Shown one piece after another: positions 7,316-15,999 of a DNA stretch of 64,000 nucleotides (position 1 is the first letter of the stretch; every line of letters starts with the position of its first letter). Source of the DNA: GCA-016700035 sp964454845 (GTDB lineage Bacteria > Patescibacteriota > Saccharimonadia > CAILAD01 > GCA-016700035); assembly GCA_964454845.1 (NCBI GenBank), contig CAYVVS010000001.1, forward strand, positions 1 through 64,000, in the 5' to 3' direction. Position numbers and translations under genes: made by a program. Below the pieces are notes generated by a model that did not search any database, was not told the DNA's origin, and worked only from the letters and a program-made list of their open reading frames with translations.

Positions 7316-8616
7316 CGGAGTTTTTTGAGTTCCTCGCGTACTACTTGGCGGTCGTCCCAGGCTGTTTTTTTGCCACCAATAACGATTGATTGTTCGGCGC
7401 CTTTACCGGTAATTAAGACCAGGTCATCGTCGGTTGCGAGCGACAGAGCTTTCGCGATCCCCGCTCTCCGATCGGCGATTCGCCAATATGTTTCATTGAG
7501 TTTACCGCCACCTTCTTCTACTCCAACAGCAATGTCGTCGATGATCTTTTCGGGGTCGTCACGATAAGGGTCGACATTTGAAAGTACCACGTAGTCACTG
7601 CCGCGCATAGCAATTTCACCCATGATTGGTCGCTTGAGTTCATCGCGTCCACCGCCTTCCGCACCCAATAACGTAATGATTTTGTTGCCTTTTTGCACCA
7701 TATCCTGAGCGCTGTCCATAAGCGCTTGCATACCGGTTTCTTCGTGTGCGTAATCGACAATGACATGAAATTTTTGCCCAGTTTCGATGCGCTCCATGCG
7801 TCCGGGAATGACACTCAGTTCACTTAAGCCGCGCGCAATAACCTGGGGAGACTTGCCGAGTTCAAGGGCCGCAGCGATGGCGCCAGCGGCATTGCTAACA
7901 TTGATCGCACCTGGTATTGGAATATGATATGAATGTTTATTAATTACAAACTCGGCTCCTCGTGGAGATGTTTCGATGCGGGTGGCTCGGTAGTCACTTT
8001 TTTTAGTTACGGAATAGCTGCGTTTAATGTCCGCGATGTGATCAAAATACTGTGTAAAATGCTCTGCATCAGAGTTGGCGATGAGTATTTTTGGCTGTAA
8101 GCGGCCCTGAACGGTTTTGGGTTTTTGTGAGAGGCTCGCAAATACGCGTTTATTGTGCTCGTGTAAAACGTCGAGTGAGTAGTTGTGACTAGCCATCAGT
8201 TCGCGCGTGACATTAGTAAAAATCAGCATATCGAAGTAAATGCCGACATGGCGCCATTGAGCCTGTCCTTCGGAAGGAACCTCCATGACTGCATAGTGAC
8301 AACCGGCCTGGCGCATTTCGGCAAGAACTTTTTGCATACGATGACGCCCCGGCATTGTCATATGGTAAGGATTGAGGCGTTCTTCGTGGCCAATTCGAAT
8401 ATTGGCAGTGCCGATGAGTCCAACTTTTGAGCCGTCGCCTGATAACGCCGCCCAGAGCAAGTTGGCTAAGGTGGTTTTACCCTTAGAGCCAACCACGCCG
8501 ATTACAACCATGTGACGACTTGGATGGCGATACGCAAAGCCAGCGGCTAAGGCTTCAAAATAATGAAAACCATTTACTGCACTGTTTGGCACAAGTTTCT
8601 TCAAGCGATGTAGCAT
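7312..8616 (-). CDS. MurE-like Mur ligase (UDP-N-acetylmuramyl-peptide synthetase family)
   Basis: The 434-residue product has Mur ligase architecture. The ATP-binding loop is GVVGSKGKTTLANLL. The middle domain carries AVMEVPSEGQAQW and FTNVTRELMASH. The linker INVSNAAGAIAAALELG leads to the C-terminal domain with VDYAHEETGMQAL, LLGAEGGGRDELKRPIMGEIA and LITGKGAEQSIVIGG. It would add an amino acid to UDP-MurNAc-peptide in the cytoplasm. The DNPR loop of mDAP-adding MurE reads VDPYRD here, so the acceptor amino acid may differ. ATG 8616 is preferred over 8706 because TACAAT lies 7 nt upstream and the longer start would run into the divergent gene. Confidence 0.88.
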   Translation of the reverse strand: MLHRLKKLVPNSAVNGFHYFEALAAGFAYRHPSRHMVVIGVVGSKGKTTLANLLWAALSGDGSKVGLIGTANIRIGHEERLNPYHMTMPGRHRMQKVLAEMRQAGCHYAVMEVPSEGQAQWRHVGIYFDMLIFTNVTRELMASHNYSLDVLHEHNKRVFASLSQKPKTVQGRLQPKILIANSDAEHFTQYFDHIADIKRSYSVTKKSDYRATRIETSPRGAEFVINKHSYHIPIPGAINVSNAAGAIAAALELGKSPQVIARGLSELSVIPGRMERIETGQKFHVIVDYAHEETGMQALMDSAQDMVQKGNKIITLLGAEGGGRDELKRPIMGEIAMRGSDYVVLSNVDPYRDDPEKIIDDIAVGVEEGGGKLNETYWRIADRRAGIAKALSLATDDDLVLITGKGAEQSIVIGGKKTAWDDRQVVREELKKLR

Positions 8617-8691
8617 AGTCTCTATTGTAAACGTTTTTTGTGGTTGAGCCAGGCTTCTCATGGCTGTCGCTATGGTTGATAATGAAGAGTG

Positions 8692-9594
8692 ATGAAAAAA
8701 TTGCACGTTGTATGCGCCGGTACGTCTGAAGGTAGTGTGAACTATGGTTGCGAAACTGCACCTGAGGTGCTTTTGGAATCCGGGTTGCGTGACGCACTAG
8801 CGGGGGATGATTGGACGTTAAAAATCTCAGAAGTTTCAGCCGTTGGGGAAGACAAAAATCACGAAGATCTGGGGCTGAGCAATGCTACAACGCTCTTGCC
8901 TTGGCTTCAGGAGCTGTACCGACAGCTAGCCGGTAAAACATCCTATGATGAAAAAACCTTGGTGCTTGGCGGTGATCATTCTATCGGCGCAGTAAGTCTG
9001 TTGGCTACCAAGCAGCGATATCCAGATGCGGTATGTGTGTATGTAGATGCTCATCCAGATGCCCACACATTGGAGTCCTCGCAAACGCGTAATATTCATG
9101 GACTGCCTCTGAGAATTGCCGCCGGTGACACGCTTACAAAATTATTTCCCGGACCATATTACGCTCCATCTGAAATCTTTTTAGTGGGGATTAAAGATAT
9201 CGATGCAGAAGAAGCACGCTGGTTGGCGGAGCAAAAAATTGCTCATGCTTCGATGGATGGAATCCTTGAACAAGGCATTGGTGCAGTGATGCAGAAGGTT
9301 GCCACGTGGGCGGGTGATCGGCCGGTGCATGTGAGCTACGACATTGACGCCATTGACGCCCAGTTTGCTCCCGGTACAGGGATACAAAATGCCGGCGGAC
9401 TAACGTATCGTGAAGCTGAATATATTGCCCGGAAGTTGGGCTCTCTTAATCCGGTAGCTGTAGATATGGTCGAAGTGAATCCAACTAGAGATATTGAAGG
9501 TAAAACAGTACGGTTGGCACAGGAGCTCACTATGAAGTTGCTAGGGGGAGAGTGGAATAGTTATCAGGACTATTTGCGCTCTGACGCGTCGTGA
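8692..9594 (+). CDS. Arginase/agmatinase-family ureohydrolase
   Basis: This protein of about 300 residues has the binuclear-manganese ureohydrolase motifs: LGGDHSIG near residue 99, YVDAHPDAHT near 121, and SYDIDAIDAQFAPGTG near 214, followed by VDMVEVNPTRD. NIHGLPLRIA after the second motif resembles arginases more than agmatinases. The third motif has Ala where Asp-Pro is common. No arginine-pathway neighbour is present, so the physiological role is open. The start is ATG 8692 or the adjacent GTG 8689; GATAAT at 8678-8683 is a candidate -10 box. It overlaps the next gene by 4 nt. Confidence 0.85.
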   Translation: MKKLHVVCAGTSEGSVNYGCETAPEVLLESGLRDALAGDDWTLKISEVSAVGEDKNHEDLGLSNATTLLPWLQELYRQLAGKTSYDEKTLVLGGDHSIGAVSLLATKQRYPDAVCVYVDAHPDAHTLESSQTRNIHGLPLRIAAGDTLTKLFPGPYYAPSEIFLVGIKDIDAEEARWLAEQKIAHASMDGILEQGIGAVMQKVATWAGDRPVHVSYDIDAIDAQFAPGTGIQNAGGLTYREAEYIARKLGSLNPVAVDMVEVNPTRDIEGKTVRLAQELTMKLLGGEWNSYQDYLRSDAS

Positions 9595-10196
9595 CTAAAA
9601 TTGCTCGTCACCGCCGGGAAGAATTGCTTTCTCGGGCTATATTTTTTGGCTTACTATTGGCTATGGGGCTCTTTTTAGGTGTATTCGGCTGGCGACTTTG
9701 GGCCAGTAGAGTGGATGCTCAACAATTTAGGCCAAAACCCTTGGTCTTGGAGGAAAAGCCGGATCGAATTAGGGTGGAAACGGATTGCTATGAGTTTTAT
9801 GTGCCTACAGACTTTGAGATTACGAGTAATCCTGACTGTCTTACTGGAGCCTACGCCCGCCCTCGTAAATATACATATCTTCAGGTGTCGCCATACTATG
9901 GCGTGCAGAGTGAGGAGGCCATGACTGAAAACTGGCGGCAGCGGTGGTTAACCCTAGGTGCCGTAGAGAAATCTCGCGATCGTGTGATAGTGGGTGGACG
10001 AACTGGCTGGCGTTTGGAGGAATTTTACCCTCAAAACAACGAGAGTTTTGTTTCGTATCTTGTATTTTTGGAGAATCCTATTCGCGTTGATGGACGGGAG
10101 CCAATTACTGCCTTCGAACTACGTGCTTGGGCAACATCAGAGCCTGACCGTGCGTTTGTAGCTGAAGTTATACAAGATTGGCAGTGGCGGTTTTAG
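9591..10196 (+). CDS. Membrane-anchored C-X16-C protein, paralogue 1
   Basis: This 201-residue protein starts at a GTG overlapping the preceding stop by 4 nt. A basic N-terminus precedes one membrane helix (about 15-36), and the rest should be outside the cell. The exported domain has VETDCYEFYVP with C66, a second Cys at C83, VGGRTGWRLEE and a C-terminal QDWQWRF. The same plan recurs in the next two genes: TDCY, a second Cys exactly 17 residues later, and a terminal W-x-W-basic. A structural disulfide is likely. I do not recognise the family. Confidence 0.75.
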   Translation: MTKIARHRREELLSRAIFFGLLLAMGLFLGVFGWRLWASRVDAQQFRPKPLVLEEKPDRIRVETDCYEFYVPTDFEITSNPDCLTGAYARPRKYTYLQVSPYYGVQSEEAMTENWRQRWLTLGAVEKSRDRVIVGGRTGWRLEEFYPQNNESFVSYLVFLENPIRVDGREPITAFELRAWATSEPDRAFVAEVIQDWQWRF

Positions 10197-10251
10197 TTGT
10201 TCTTGCGCGAAAGCGCTCATGCTATACTTTAAGATAACAAGTAGCCATTTT

Positions 10252-11397
10252 ATGAATCCAAACGACCCCAACGCACCCCAGCCAATGCCCGCGCCAGAGC
10301 CACCGGCTTCAACGCCTCCTCAACCATCTGCTGATGACGTACCGGTGTTTCGAAATCCGTTGGCTCAGGGCTATGAGGACGGCACCTCTCAGCTGCCACC
10401 AATTCCTCCGGCAACACCTCAAGCTACGCCCCAAGACCCTATGCCCGCGCCCGACTTCACTAATCAGGTACCGGCATCAGTGCCAACTCCTAGTCCGCTC
10501 GCCGAGCCTCAAGCGGAGCCAGTTTTGCCGGCGGTTACTGCGCAGCCAACTGTGAGCGAATTGAGTAGCTCGCCGATTAAGCCCGCACCTGTTCGGCTTG
10601 CTCCGGTTCCGCGTAACGACGACATGCATGCTGGCGGTCTGCAGTCGACTTCTCAGACTATGCCGTTTGGAGGAGCTCCAGAAAATACTGCACCGGCTCC
10701 GGTTGCACCTTCGGCATCACCGGTTGCTAACACGGCAAAGCGTAAGCCGATTGGTCTGATAGTAGGTTTAGCAGTTGGTCTTGTTGTGATTTTGCTGGCA
10801 GCAATTGGAGGATACGCTTACATTGCGTCGCGAAAAGATTCGACCCCTACAGCTACTCCATCTACGAGTGCTGGTTCGGTGCGTGATAAAACGGAAAAGC
10901 CAACGCAGCCCTTTAGTGAGAAGGTTTCTACCGACTGCTATGTAGCTCAATCGCTCACGCCGGTGGATACACAGCAGAATAAAGACTGTGCACTATCAAT
11001 TACATATGGCGAACAAAAAATTTCTTCAATATTCGTTTCTGCACTAGGTCAATTTGATATAGCTACAGAAGAAAGTGCGGGTACAAACACGCAAAACAGC
11101 TCAAATTCTATTGATACCCAAAAGTATCTAGAAGCCTTGATAGTCGACATTATTCCTAAGGATTTGGTGACCACACGTGAGGATATAAAAGTTGGTGGAC
11201 TGGATGCAGTAAAAGTGGTTGGCAAGAAAGATGCTGCCTCTGGGGTTGATGTTGCTTACGTGTTCATCATTCTACCGGAAGGTGATAGAACGTTTGGAGA
11301 AAAGAATTTCGTCGCCTTTATTGTGACCGGTGCGTATAATGATGATTATAGCCGTAAGGGGTTTGACCAGTTTCTTTCTACTTGGTCATGGAAATGA
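10252..11397 (+). CDS. Membrane-anchored C-X16-C protein with long Pro-rich N-terminus, paralogue 2
   Basis: This 381-residue protein has about 165 residues of Pro/Ala/Thr-rich, probably disordered cytoplasmic sequence, then a membrane helix (IGLIVGLAVGLVVILLAAIGGYAYI) and an exported domain. That domain shares STDCY (C229), a second Cys at C246 (spacing 17) and a terminal STWSWK with its two neighbours. The start at ATG 10252 is chosen over 10219 because TATACT at 10223-10228 is a likely -10 box inside the longer frame. It follows paralogue 1 by 55 nt. Function unknown. Confidence 0.75.
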   Translation: MNPNDPNAPQPMPAPEPPASTPPQPSADDVPVFRNPLAQGYEDGTSQLPPIPPATPQATPQDPMPAPDFTNQVPASVPTPSPLAEPQAEPVLPAVTAQPTVSELSSSPIKPAPVRLAPVPRNDDMHAGGLQSTSQTMPFGGAPENTAPAPVAPSASPVANTAKRKPIGLIVGLAVGLVVILLAAIGGYAYIASRKDSTPTATPSTSAGSVRDKTEKPTQPFSEKVSTDCYVAQSLTPVDTQQNKDCALSITYGEQKISSIFVSALGQFDIATEESAGTNTQNSSNSIDTQKYLEALIVDIIPKDLVTTREDIKVGGLDAVKVVGKKDAASGVDVAYVFIILPEGDRTFGEKNFVAFIVTGAYNDDYSRKGFDQFLSTWSWK

Positions 11398-11411
11398 GCT
11401 AGGAGTGTAGT

Positions 11412-12065
11412 ATGAGCAATATAATGCAGCCACAAAACCATGAGCATAAATATCGCCTTTTGGCATTGGGTTTGGGCATTGCCGCTGTAGCTTTGGTTGG
11501 GTTGATTGCATTTACGTTAATTACGAAGAAAACCGCCGATGACAAAAAGAAGGCCGCCACTAATGGCGTAGCCTCAGATGTTGTGGGTCAAGGTGAGCTG
11601 CAGGGTAATGAGCAGCGCGGTACAGGTAAAATTGAGACGGATTGCTATGCATTTGAAGTGCCTCGAAGCGTAAGCTTGGGCAGCAATCAGTTTTGTGCGG
11701 TAGACCTGGGGTATGGAAGTGGTGAGACAAATCTCCTGGTAGTCGCACCCACCAAGATGTTTCGCAATGAAGGTGGAGAGGTAAGTTTCGAAAAGAGCCT
11801 GGAGGTATATAAGAAGCAACTGCAGGCGAGTGCTACGACTATAGATTCCGAAGAAGCATTCAAGCTTGATGGACAGGATGCAATTCGTTTAACGACTACT
11901 CAACAGAATCAGAAGAAAATTTTGGTTTTTGCTAAAACCAATTCTACCGATCGACTAGATAGTGCTGGCGCAGCAATCGAGGGTATTCTAATCTCTACGC
12001 CGAACGACACCAAGGAGCAGTCGGAGGTTATGGCGGGTGTAGTAAAAACCTGGAAGTGGCGATAG
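11412..12065 (+). CDS. Membrane-anchored C-X16-C protein, paralogue 3
   Basis: This 217-residue protein has an N-terminal membrane helix (about 16-40), a Lys/Gly-rich linker and an exported domain with IETDCYAFEVP (C78), a second Cys at C95 (spacing 17), LDGQDAIRLT and a terminal KTWKWR. It starts 14 nt after paralogue 2, with GGAG 7 nt before the ATG, and its end overlaps the hydrolase gene by 10 nt. The exported domain aligns by eye with paralogue 1 along its whole length. The role is unknown; a small cell-surface or substrate-binding module is possible. Confidence 0.75.
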   Translation: MSNIMQPQNHEHKYRLLALGLGIAAVALVGLIAFTLITKKTADDKKKAATNGVASDVVGQGELQGNEQRGTGKIETDCYAFEVPRSVSLGSNQFCAVDLGYGSGETNLLVVAPTKMFRNEGGEVSFEKSLEVYKKQLQASATTIDSEEAFKLDGQDAIRLTTTQQNQKKILVFAKTNSTDRLDSAGAAIEGILISTPNDTKEQSEVMAGVVKTWKWR

Positions 12066-12622
12066 AAACTGCCTCTACAAAAGCTGCCAGAGCGCTCATA
12101 ATTCATGGCTGGAACGACAACCCAAGCGAAGGGTGGCTCGGTTGGCTGGCCTCCTGTTTACAAGCCAAAGGTTTCGAAGTGCGTGCTCCACACATGAAGA
12201 CCGATGTGAGGCCACTCATGCAGCGCTGGAGCGAGCAAGTTGCAAGCGATGCCGAGGGGCTTGGCACTAATGATATCGTCGTAGCTCACTCGCTTGGGTG
12301 CTTTTTAGCTCTTCGTTTGCTGGAGAGTGGACAGATTAAAGAGCCTATAAGGAAAGTCCTCTTAGTGAGCGGTTTTTATGATGCGCCCAATGATTCGGCG
12401 AGCAAGTTTTTTGAACCCGAGCCAAATTGGAGGCACGTACATGAGCAATCTCAGGAGTTTATCTGTGTGGGTTCAAACGACGATACTATTGTCACTCCCG
12501 ACCGCACGCGACGCTTGGCCCATAAGTTGGACGCTAAGCTTGTTATGCTGGCTGATAAAGGGCATTTTTTAGGGAGTCGCGGTATGGCTACATTCCCTGA
12601 GTTGTTGGAGCTGATTGATTAG
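12056..12622 (+). CDS. RBBP9/YdeN-type alpha/beta hydrolase
   Basis: This 188-residue serine hydrolase has the short RBBP9/YdeN fold: LIIHGWNDNPSEGWLGWL at the N-terminus, nucleophile elbow AHSLGC (Ser near residue 82), catalytic-type Asp in GSNDDTIVTPDR and His in ADKGHFLG. The substrate cannot be predicted. The start is GTG 12056, overlapping the previous gene by 10 nt, so it is co-transcribed with the three C-X16-C genes. An ATG start is not available nearby. Confidence 0.85.
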   Translation: MAIETASTKAARALIIHGWNDNPSEGWLGWLASCLQAKGFEVRAPHMKTDVRPLMQRWSEQVASDAEGLGTNDIVVAHSLGCFLALRLLESGQIKEPIRKVLLVSGFYDAPNDSASKFFEPEPNWRHVHEQSQEFICVGSNDDTIVTPDRTRRLAHKLDAKLVMLADKGHFLGSRGMATFPELLELID

Positions 12623-12666
12623 CATAGCCGCATTCGGGTGCTCTTCGGTTTTTTACCTTAAGGGCA

Positions 12667-12672
12667 TATAAT
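12667..12672 (+). promoter_or_regulatory. Consensus -10 box at leaderless distance (dnaG)
   Basis: A perfect TATAAT is followed by 6 nt and then ATG 12679. The overlapping heptamer TAAGCGT (12672-12678) fills the gap between -10 and start. Confidence 0.65.
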
Positions 12673-12678
12673 AAGCGT

Positions 12679-14448
12679 ATGAATGATGTTGAGGAAGTTA
12701 AGCAGCGGCTCGATATCGTTGAGGTGGTTGCTGGTTATGTTGAATTAAAGAAAGCCGGCAAAGATTATCGTGGCATTTCACCATTTCGATCAGAAAAGAC
12801 ACCAAGTTTTTTTGTAAGTCCAGATAAGCAGATTTGGCATGATTTTGGAGCTAACGAAGGCGGCGATGTAATTAGCTTTGTTATGCGAGCTGAAGGCTTA
12901 AGTTTTCCCGAGGCGCTTGAAATGTTGGCAGCTCGGGCTGGCGTAGAGCTAAAGCCGCGTAGTAGTGGTGGCGGCATGAGCGGTGAGAAAAAAAGTCGCT
13001 TATTTGCTGCTGTTGAGTTAGCCACAAAGTTTTATCATTATCAGCTTTCTCGCAATAAAGCGGCTCTTGCGTACTTGCGTGAAACTCGTGGTATCTCAGC
13101 TGAGACCATAAAAGCATTTCGCTTGGGTTACGCACCCGACGGTTGGACCGGGTTTGTAGATTATGCTTCTAAGCAGGGGTTTAACTTAGATGAATTGATT
13201 GCCGCGGGCTTGGCGGCTAAGAGCACTCGGTCGCGTGGTGGCTACGATGTCTTTCGTGATCGAGTGATGTTTCCGGTGATGGACGCGCAGGGTAGGCCCG
13301 TCGGGTTTTCTGGCAGAATACTAGCGAGTGATCAGAAGACTGCTAAGTATGTAAATACCTCAGACACGCCAATTTATCATAAATCTAAAGTGTTGTATGG
13401 ATTGTCTCAAGCCAAAGATGCGATTCGTGAACAGGACGCGGTAATTGTTGTGGAGGGCAATGTTGATGTCGTTACGCTCTGGCAACATGGACAAAAAAAT
13501 GTCGTGGCAGCTAGCGGTACGGCGTTTACGGTTGACCAGATTAAAGCACTCGGTCGATTGGCGGCTAAAGTTAAGTTGTGTTTTGATCAGGATGCCGCAG
13601 GATTACAGGCGACACTTAGAGCTATTGAGCTTGGACAGGAAGCTAACGTCCGTATTGAGGTAATTACTATCGAAGGCGCAAAGGACCCTGATGAGCTGTT
13701 GCAGACCGATCCTGAAGCATGGCAGAAATTTGTAGATAATTCTGAGTACGCAATTGACTATCTTTTTAGCTATGCTGCAAAAACTCAGGGAGTAGGGAGT
13801 GGTCCAGCTAAAAAAGCGACTACACAATTCCTGGTTCCCGTACTACGTAAGCTGAAGGATAGGATTGAATTGGAGCATTATGTAACGCGCCTAAGTCAAC
13901 TTGTGCAAGTTGATGTATCAGTAGTTAAGGGCTTAGTTGAGCAAAAAGTTGTCACGAAAAATGTGAATACAAAAGTTGAACAAGAAGCGCAAAAACCGGC
14001 TGTAAAAACTGCTACCAAAAAGCTCACAAGGGGGGCTCGTCTCGAAGAGATGTTTCTAGAGCTGCTGATTGCTTACCCGGCGACGCGTATGGCTTTAGAG
14101 GACCTGGAATTTGACGAACTATCGAGCGAAAATTTGGATTTATTTCGCTATCTAGCAAAACACCCGCGAGCGGGGGAGTCGGGCATTATTAAGGCCTTGC
14201 CAAACCTGGAAGAGCGTGTTAAGATGCTGGGGTTACGGGGTAACCATGAATACTCGGAAATGACCGAGCACGAGAGAGGGCTCGAAGCCTTTACCCAAGT
14301 CCACAATTTACTCAAACACACATACGAGCAAAGAAAGCGCCAACTGCAGCGCGAAATTGCACAGGCGGAAGCCCAGGGTGATATGAACCTGGCCGCACAA
14401 AAACTTCATCGTTATCAGGCCATCATGAAGCAGATAAGCGAACTCTAG
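12679..14448 (+). CDS. dnaG: DNA primase with degenerate zinc domain
   Basis: This 589-residue primase is close to normal length. The N-terminal domain keeps the CHC2 shape but not its ligands: compared with E. coli, C40, H43, C61 and C64 correspond to S34, R37, D55 and A58 (ISPFRSEKTPSF, WHDFGANEGGD). The catalytic RNAP-like and TOPRIM core is intact, with the LGYAPDGW region, VEGNVDVVTLWQHG carrying the metal-binding Glu, ASGTA, and CFDQDAAGLQA. The C-terminal part is helical, as expected for a helicase-binding domain. It is followed by rpoD, the classic macromolecular-synthesis order. The start is fixed by a consensus -10 box 6 nt upstream. Confidence 0.96.
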   Translation: MNDVEEVKQRLDIVEVVAGYVELKKAGKDYRGISPFRSEKTPSFFVSPDKQIWHDFGANEGGDVISFVMRAEGLSFPEALEMLAARAGVELKPRSSGGGMSGEKKSRLFAAVELATKFYHYQLSRNKAALAYLRETRGISAETIKAFRLGYAPDGWTGFVDYASKQGFNLDELIAAGLAAKSTRSRGGYDVFRDRVMFPVMDAQGRPVGFSGRILASDQKTAKYVNTSDTPIYHKSKVLYGLSQAKDAIREQDAVIVVEGNVDVVTLWQHGQKNVVAASGTAFTVDQIKALGRLAAKVKLCFDQDAAGLQATLRAIELGQEANVRIEVITIEGAKDPDELLQTDPEAWQKFVDNSEYAIDYLFSYAAKTQGVGSGPAKKATTQFLVPVLRKLKDRIELEHYVTRLSQLVQVDVSVVKGLVEQKVVTKNVNTKVEQEAQKPAVKTATKKLTRGARLEEMFLELLIAYPATRMALEDLEFDELSSENLDLFRYLAKHPRAGESGIIKALPNLEERVKMLGLRGNHEYSEMTEHERGLEAFTQVHNLLKHTYEQRKRQLQREIAQAEAQGDMNLAAQKLHRYQAIMKQISEL

Positions 14449-14465
14449 CTTCATACTCGGCGAGC

Positions 14466-14471
14466 TATACT
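14466..14471 (+). promoter_or_regulatory. -10 box of rpoD
   Basis: TATACT lies 25 nt before the rpoD start, leaving room for the AGAAGGAG ribosome-binding site. It is one of the minority of leadered gene starts here. Confidence 0.5.
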
Positions 14472-14496
14472 TACGTAATTTTAGAAGGAGTGTTCC

Positions 14497-15618
14497 ATGC
14501 CGCGTAAGGCAAAGAATCCTGAACCAACCCCACCACCACAAATTCCAGAAGAACTTAAGCCAATCGTAGAGCGTCTACTCTCTAAGGGGCGTGAACAAGG
14601 CTTTGTTACTCAGCAGGAAATTATGGCCGCAGTGCCGTCTGCCGAAGAGCAAGTTGAGCTTTTAGATGATCTTTATTCGGCATTAATCGATCAGGGCGTG
14701 GAAGTTGTCGATCAAAAAGACAAGCTGATTTGGCAGACTGAACCAGAAGAAGATATCGAAAAAGCCACCAGCGAAGAATATATTAAAGATATAGCTGACG
14801 ACTCAGTGCGACTTTACCTCCGCGAGATCGGGAAGATTCCGTTGATTACTGGAGAAGAGGAAGTTGCTTTAGCTAAGCGCATTGAGCAGGGTGATAAGTC
14901 CGCTAAGGATGCGCTCGCTGAAGCCAACATGCGCTTGGTGGTCTCGATTGCTAAGAAGTATATTGGTCGTGGTCTTGATCTATTAGACCTGATTCAAGAA
15001 GGAAATACGGGGCTTTTGCGAGCCGTTGAAAAGTTTGACTACACCAAGGGATTCAAGTTTTCTACCTATGCAACCTGGTGGATTCGACAGGCAATTACTC
15101 GCGCGATTGCCGACCAAGCTCGCGTGATCCGCATTCCGGTGCACATGGTTGAGACTATTAACAAGCTTATCCGCACCCAGCGTCGCCTTACCTCTGAACT
15201 TGGTCGTGAGCCAAGTCCTGAAGAGCTAGCTAAGGAAATGGAAATGGATGTTGAAAAGGTTTTGCACATCCAAAAGATTAGCCAGGACACCACATCACTG
15301 GATGCTACGGTTGGTGAAGATGATGACTCAACTCTCTCGGAATTTATCGAAGATCACGATTCGGTGAGTCCAGTTGATGCAGCCACATATGAGCTCTTGA
15401 AAGAGCATATTGACGAAACACTCGCGCTACTTACGCCTCGTGAACAGAAGATCTTGCGCATGCGTTTCGGGCTCGAGGATGGTCGCTCACACACGCTCGA
15501 AGAAGTTGGGCAGGAGTTTGGCGTGACACGCGAACGCATTCGCCAAATTGAGGCCAAGGCTCTGGCCAAACTTCGCAAGAACAAAGACTCGAAAAAACTC
15601 AAAGATTACATACAGTAG
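14497..15618 (+). CDS. rpoD: RNA polymerase primary sigma factor
   Basis: This 373-residue sigma-70 begins with a Pro-rich stretch and a region 1.1-like domain (TQQEIMAAVPSAEEQVELL). Region 1.2 contains DDSVRLYLREIGKIPLIT. Region 2 contains EANMRLVVSIAKKYIGRGLDLLDLIQEGN and FKFSTYATWWIRQAITRAI. Region 3 follows, then region 4 with LTPREQKILRMRFGL and EEVGQEFGVTRERIRQIEAKAL. It is compact because the non-conserved region between 1.2 and 2 is minimal. Recognition residues fit the TTGACA/TATAAT promoters seen across the window. AGAAGGAG precedes ATG 14497. Confidence 0.97.
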   Translation: MPRKAKNPEPTPPPQIPEELKPIVERLLSKGREQGFVTQQEIMAAVPSAEEQVELLDDLYSALIDQGVEVVDQKDKLIWQTEPEEDIEKATSEEYIKDIADDSVRLYLREIGKIPLITGEEEVALAKRIEQGDKSAKDALAEANMRLVVSIAKKYIGRGLDLLDLIQEGNTGLLRAVEKFDYTKGFKFSTYATWWIRQAITRAIADQARVIRIPVHMVETINKLIRTQRRLTSELGREPSPEELAKEMEMDVEKVLHIQKISQDTTSLDATVGEDDDSTLSEFIEDHDSVSPVDAATYELLKEHIDETLALLTPREQKILRMRFGLEDGRSHTLEEVGQEFGVTRERIRQIEAKALAKLRKNKDSKKLKDYIQ

Positions 15619-15634
15619 TCAAAAATAGGGCTGT

Positions 15635-15666
15635 AAAACTGCTCGGTTGAATTGCCGAGCAGTTTT
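15635..15666. terminator. Bidirectional terminator between rpoD and the convergent gene
   Basis: A perfect 12-bp stem (AAAACTGCTCGG 15635-15646, CCGAGCAGTTTT 15655-15666) supplies U-rich ends on both strands. Confidence 0.92.
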
Positions 15667-15949
15667 ATTGTTGAGTGTCATCGGCCGGAGGCTCTTCGCC
15701 TCTTTTTTGTTGGGCCCTGGCCTCGCGTACACGAGTGAGTTGATGCTGGTAGTAATCGTCGCCAGAAGTATCTGTGGGCTCCTGGATCGCTTCTGCACGA
15801 CTTGCTGCGACATCTTCTGGGGTTGCACTTGGAGTCTGTGAAGTCCTTTCCAGTTCTCTCTTGCGTGCTTCCTTAAAGCGTTTGATTGCTTCTGGGTCGA
15901 CCTCAGAGCTTCCTACAATGTCCTCGTGGGGGCTTCTTGATTCACTCAT
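15665..15949 (-). CDS. Small acidic/basic mixed-charge hypothetical protein, 94 aa
   Basis: The protein starts MSESRSPHEDIVGSSEVD and continues as a hydrophilic, probably disordered and helical sequence rich in Glu, Arg, Gln and Ala, with no Cys and no membrane segment. ATG 15949 is preferred over 16027 because AATAAT lies 6 nt upstream, the same geometry as other genes here, and the longer frame would run through the polA promoter. It is divergent from polA. I do not recognise it. Confidence 0.6.
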   Translation of the reverse strand: MSESRSPHEDIVGSSEVDPEAIKRFKEARKRELERTSQTPSATPEDVAASRAEAIQEPTDTSGDDYYQHQLTRVREARAQQKRGEEPPADDTQQ

Positions 15950-15986
15950 ACGGCTATTATTGCACCCGAACTTACAAAAAACCAGG

Positions 15987-15992
15987 TATAAT
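15987..15992 (+). promoter_or_regulatory. Consensus -10 box at leaderless distance (polA)
   Basis: TATAAT lies 7 nt before ATG 16000. It excludes the in-frame upstream start at 15886, which would lie before the promoter. Confidence 0.65.
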
Positions 15993-15999
15993 CTGGAGT

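Noticed and set aside
12628..12656. Terminator before dnaG
   Set aside because: A T run follows GCCG...CGGT, but the stem is only 4 bp, too weak to claim.
15886..15999. Upstream start for polA at 15886
   Set aside because: It would precede the TATAAT at 15987-15992 and overlap the divergent gene at 15665-15949; the extra residues do not look like polymerase I.
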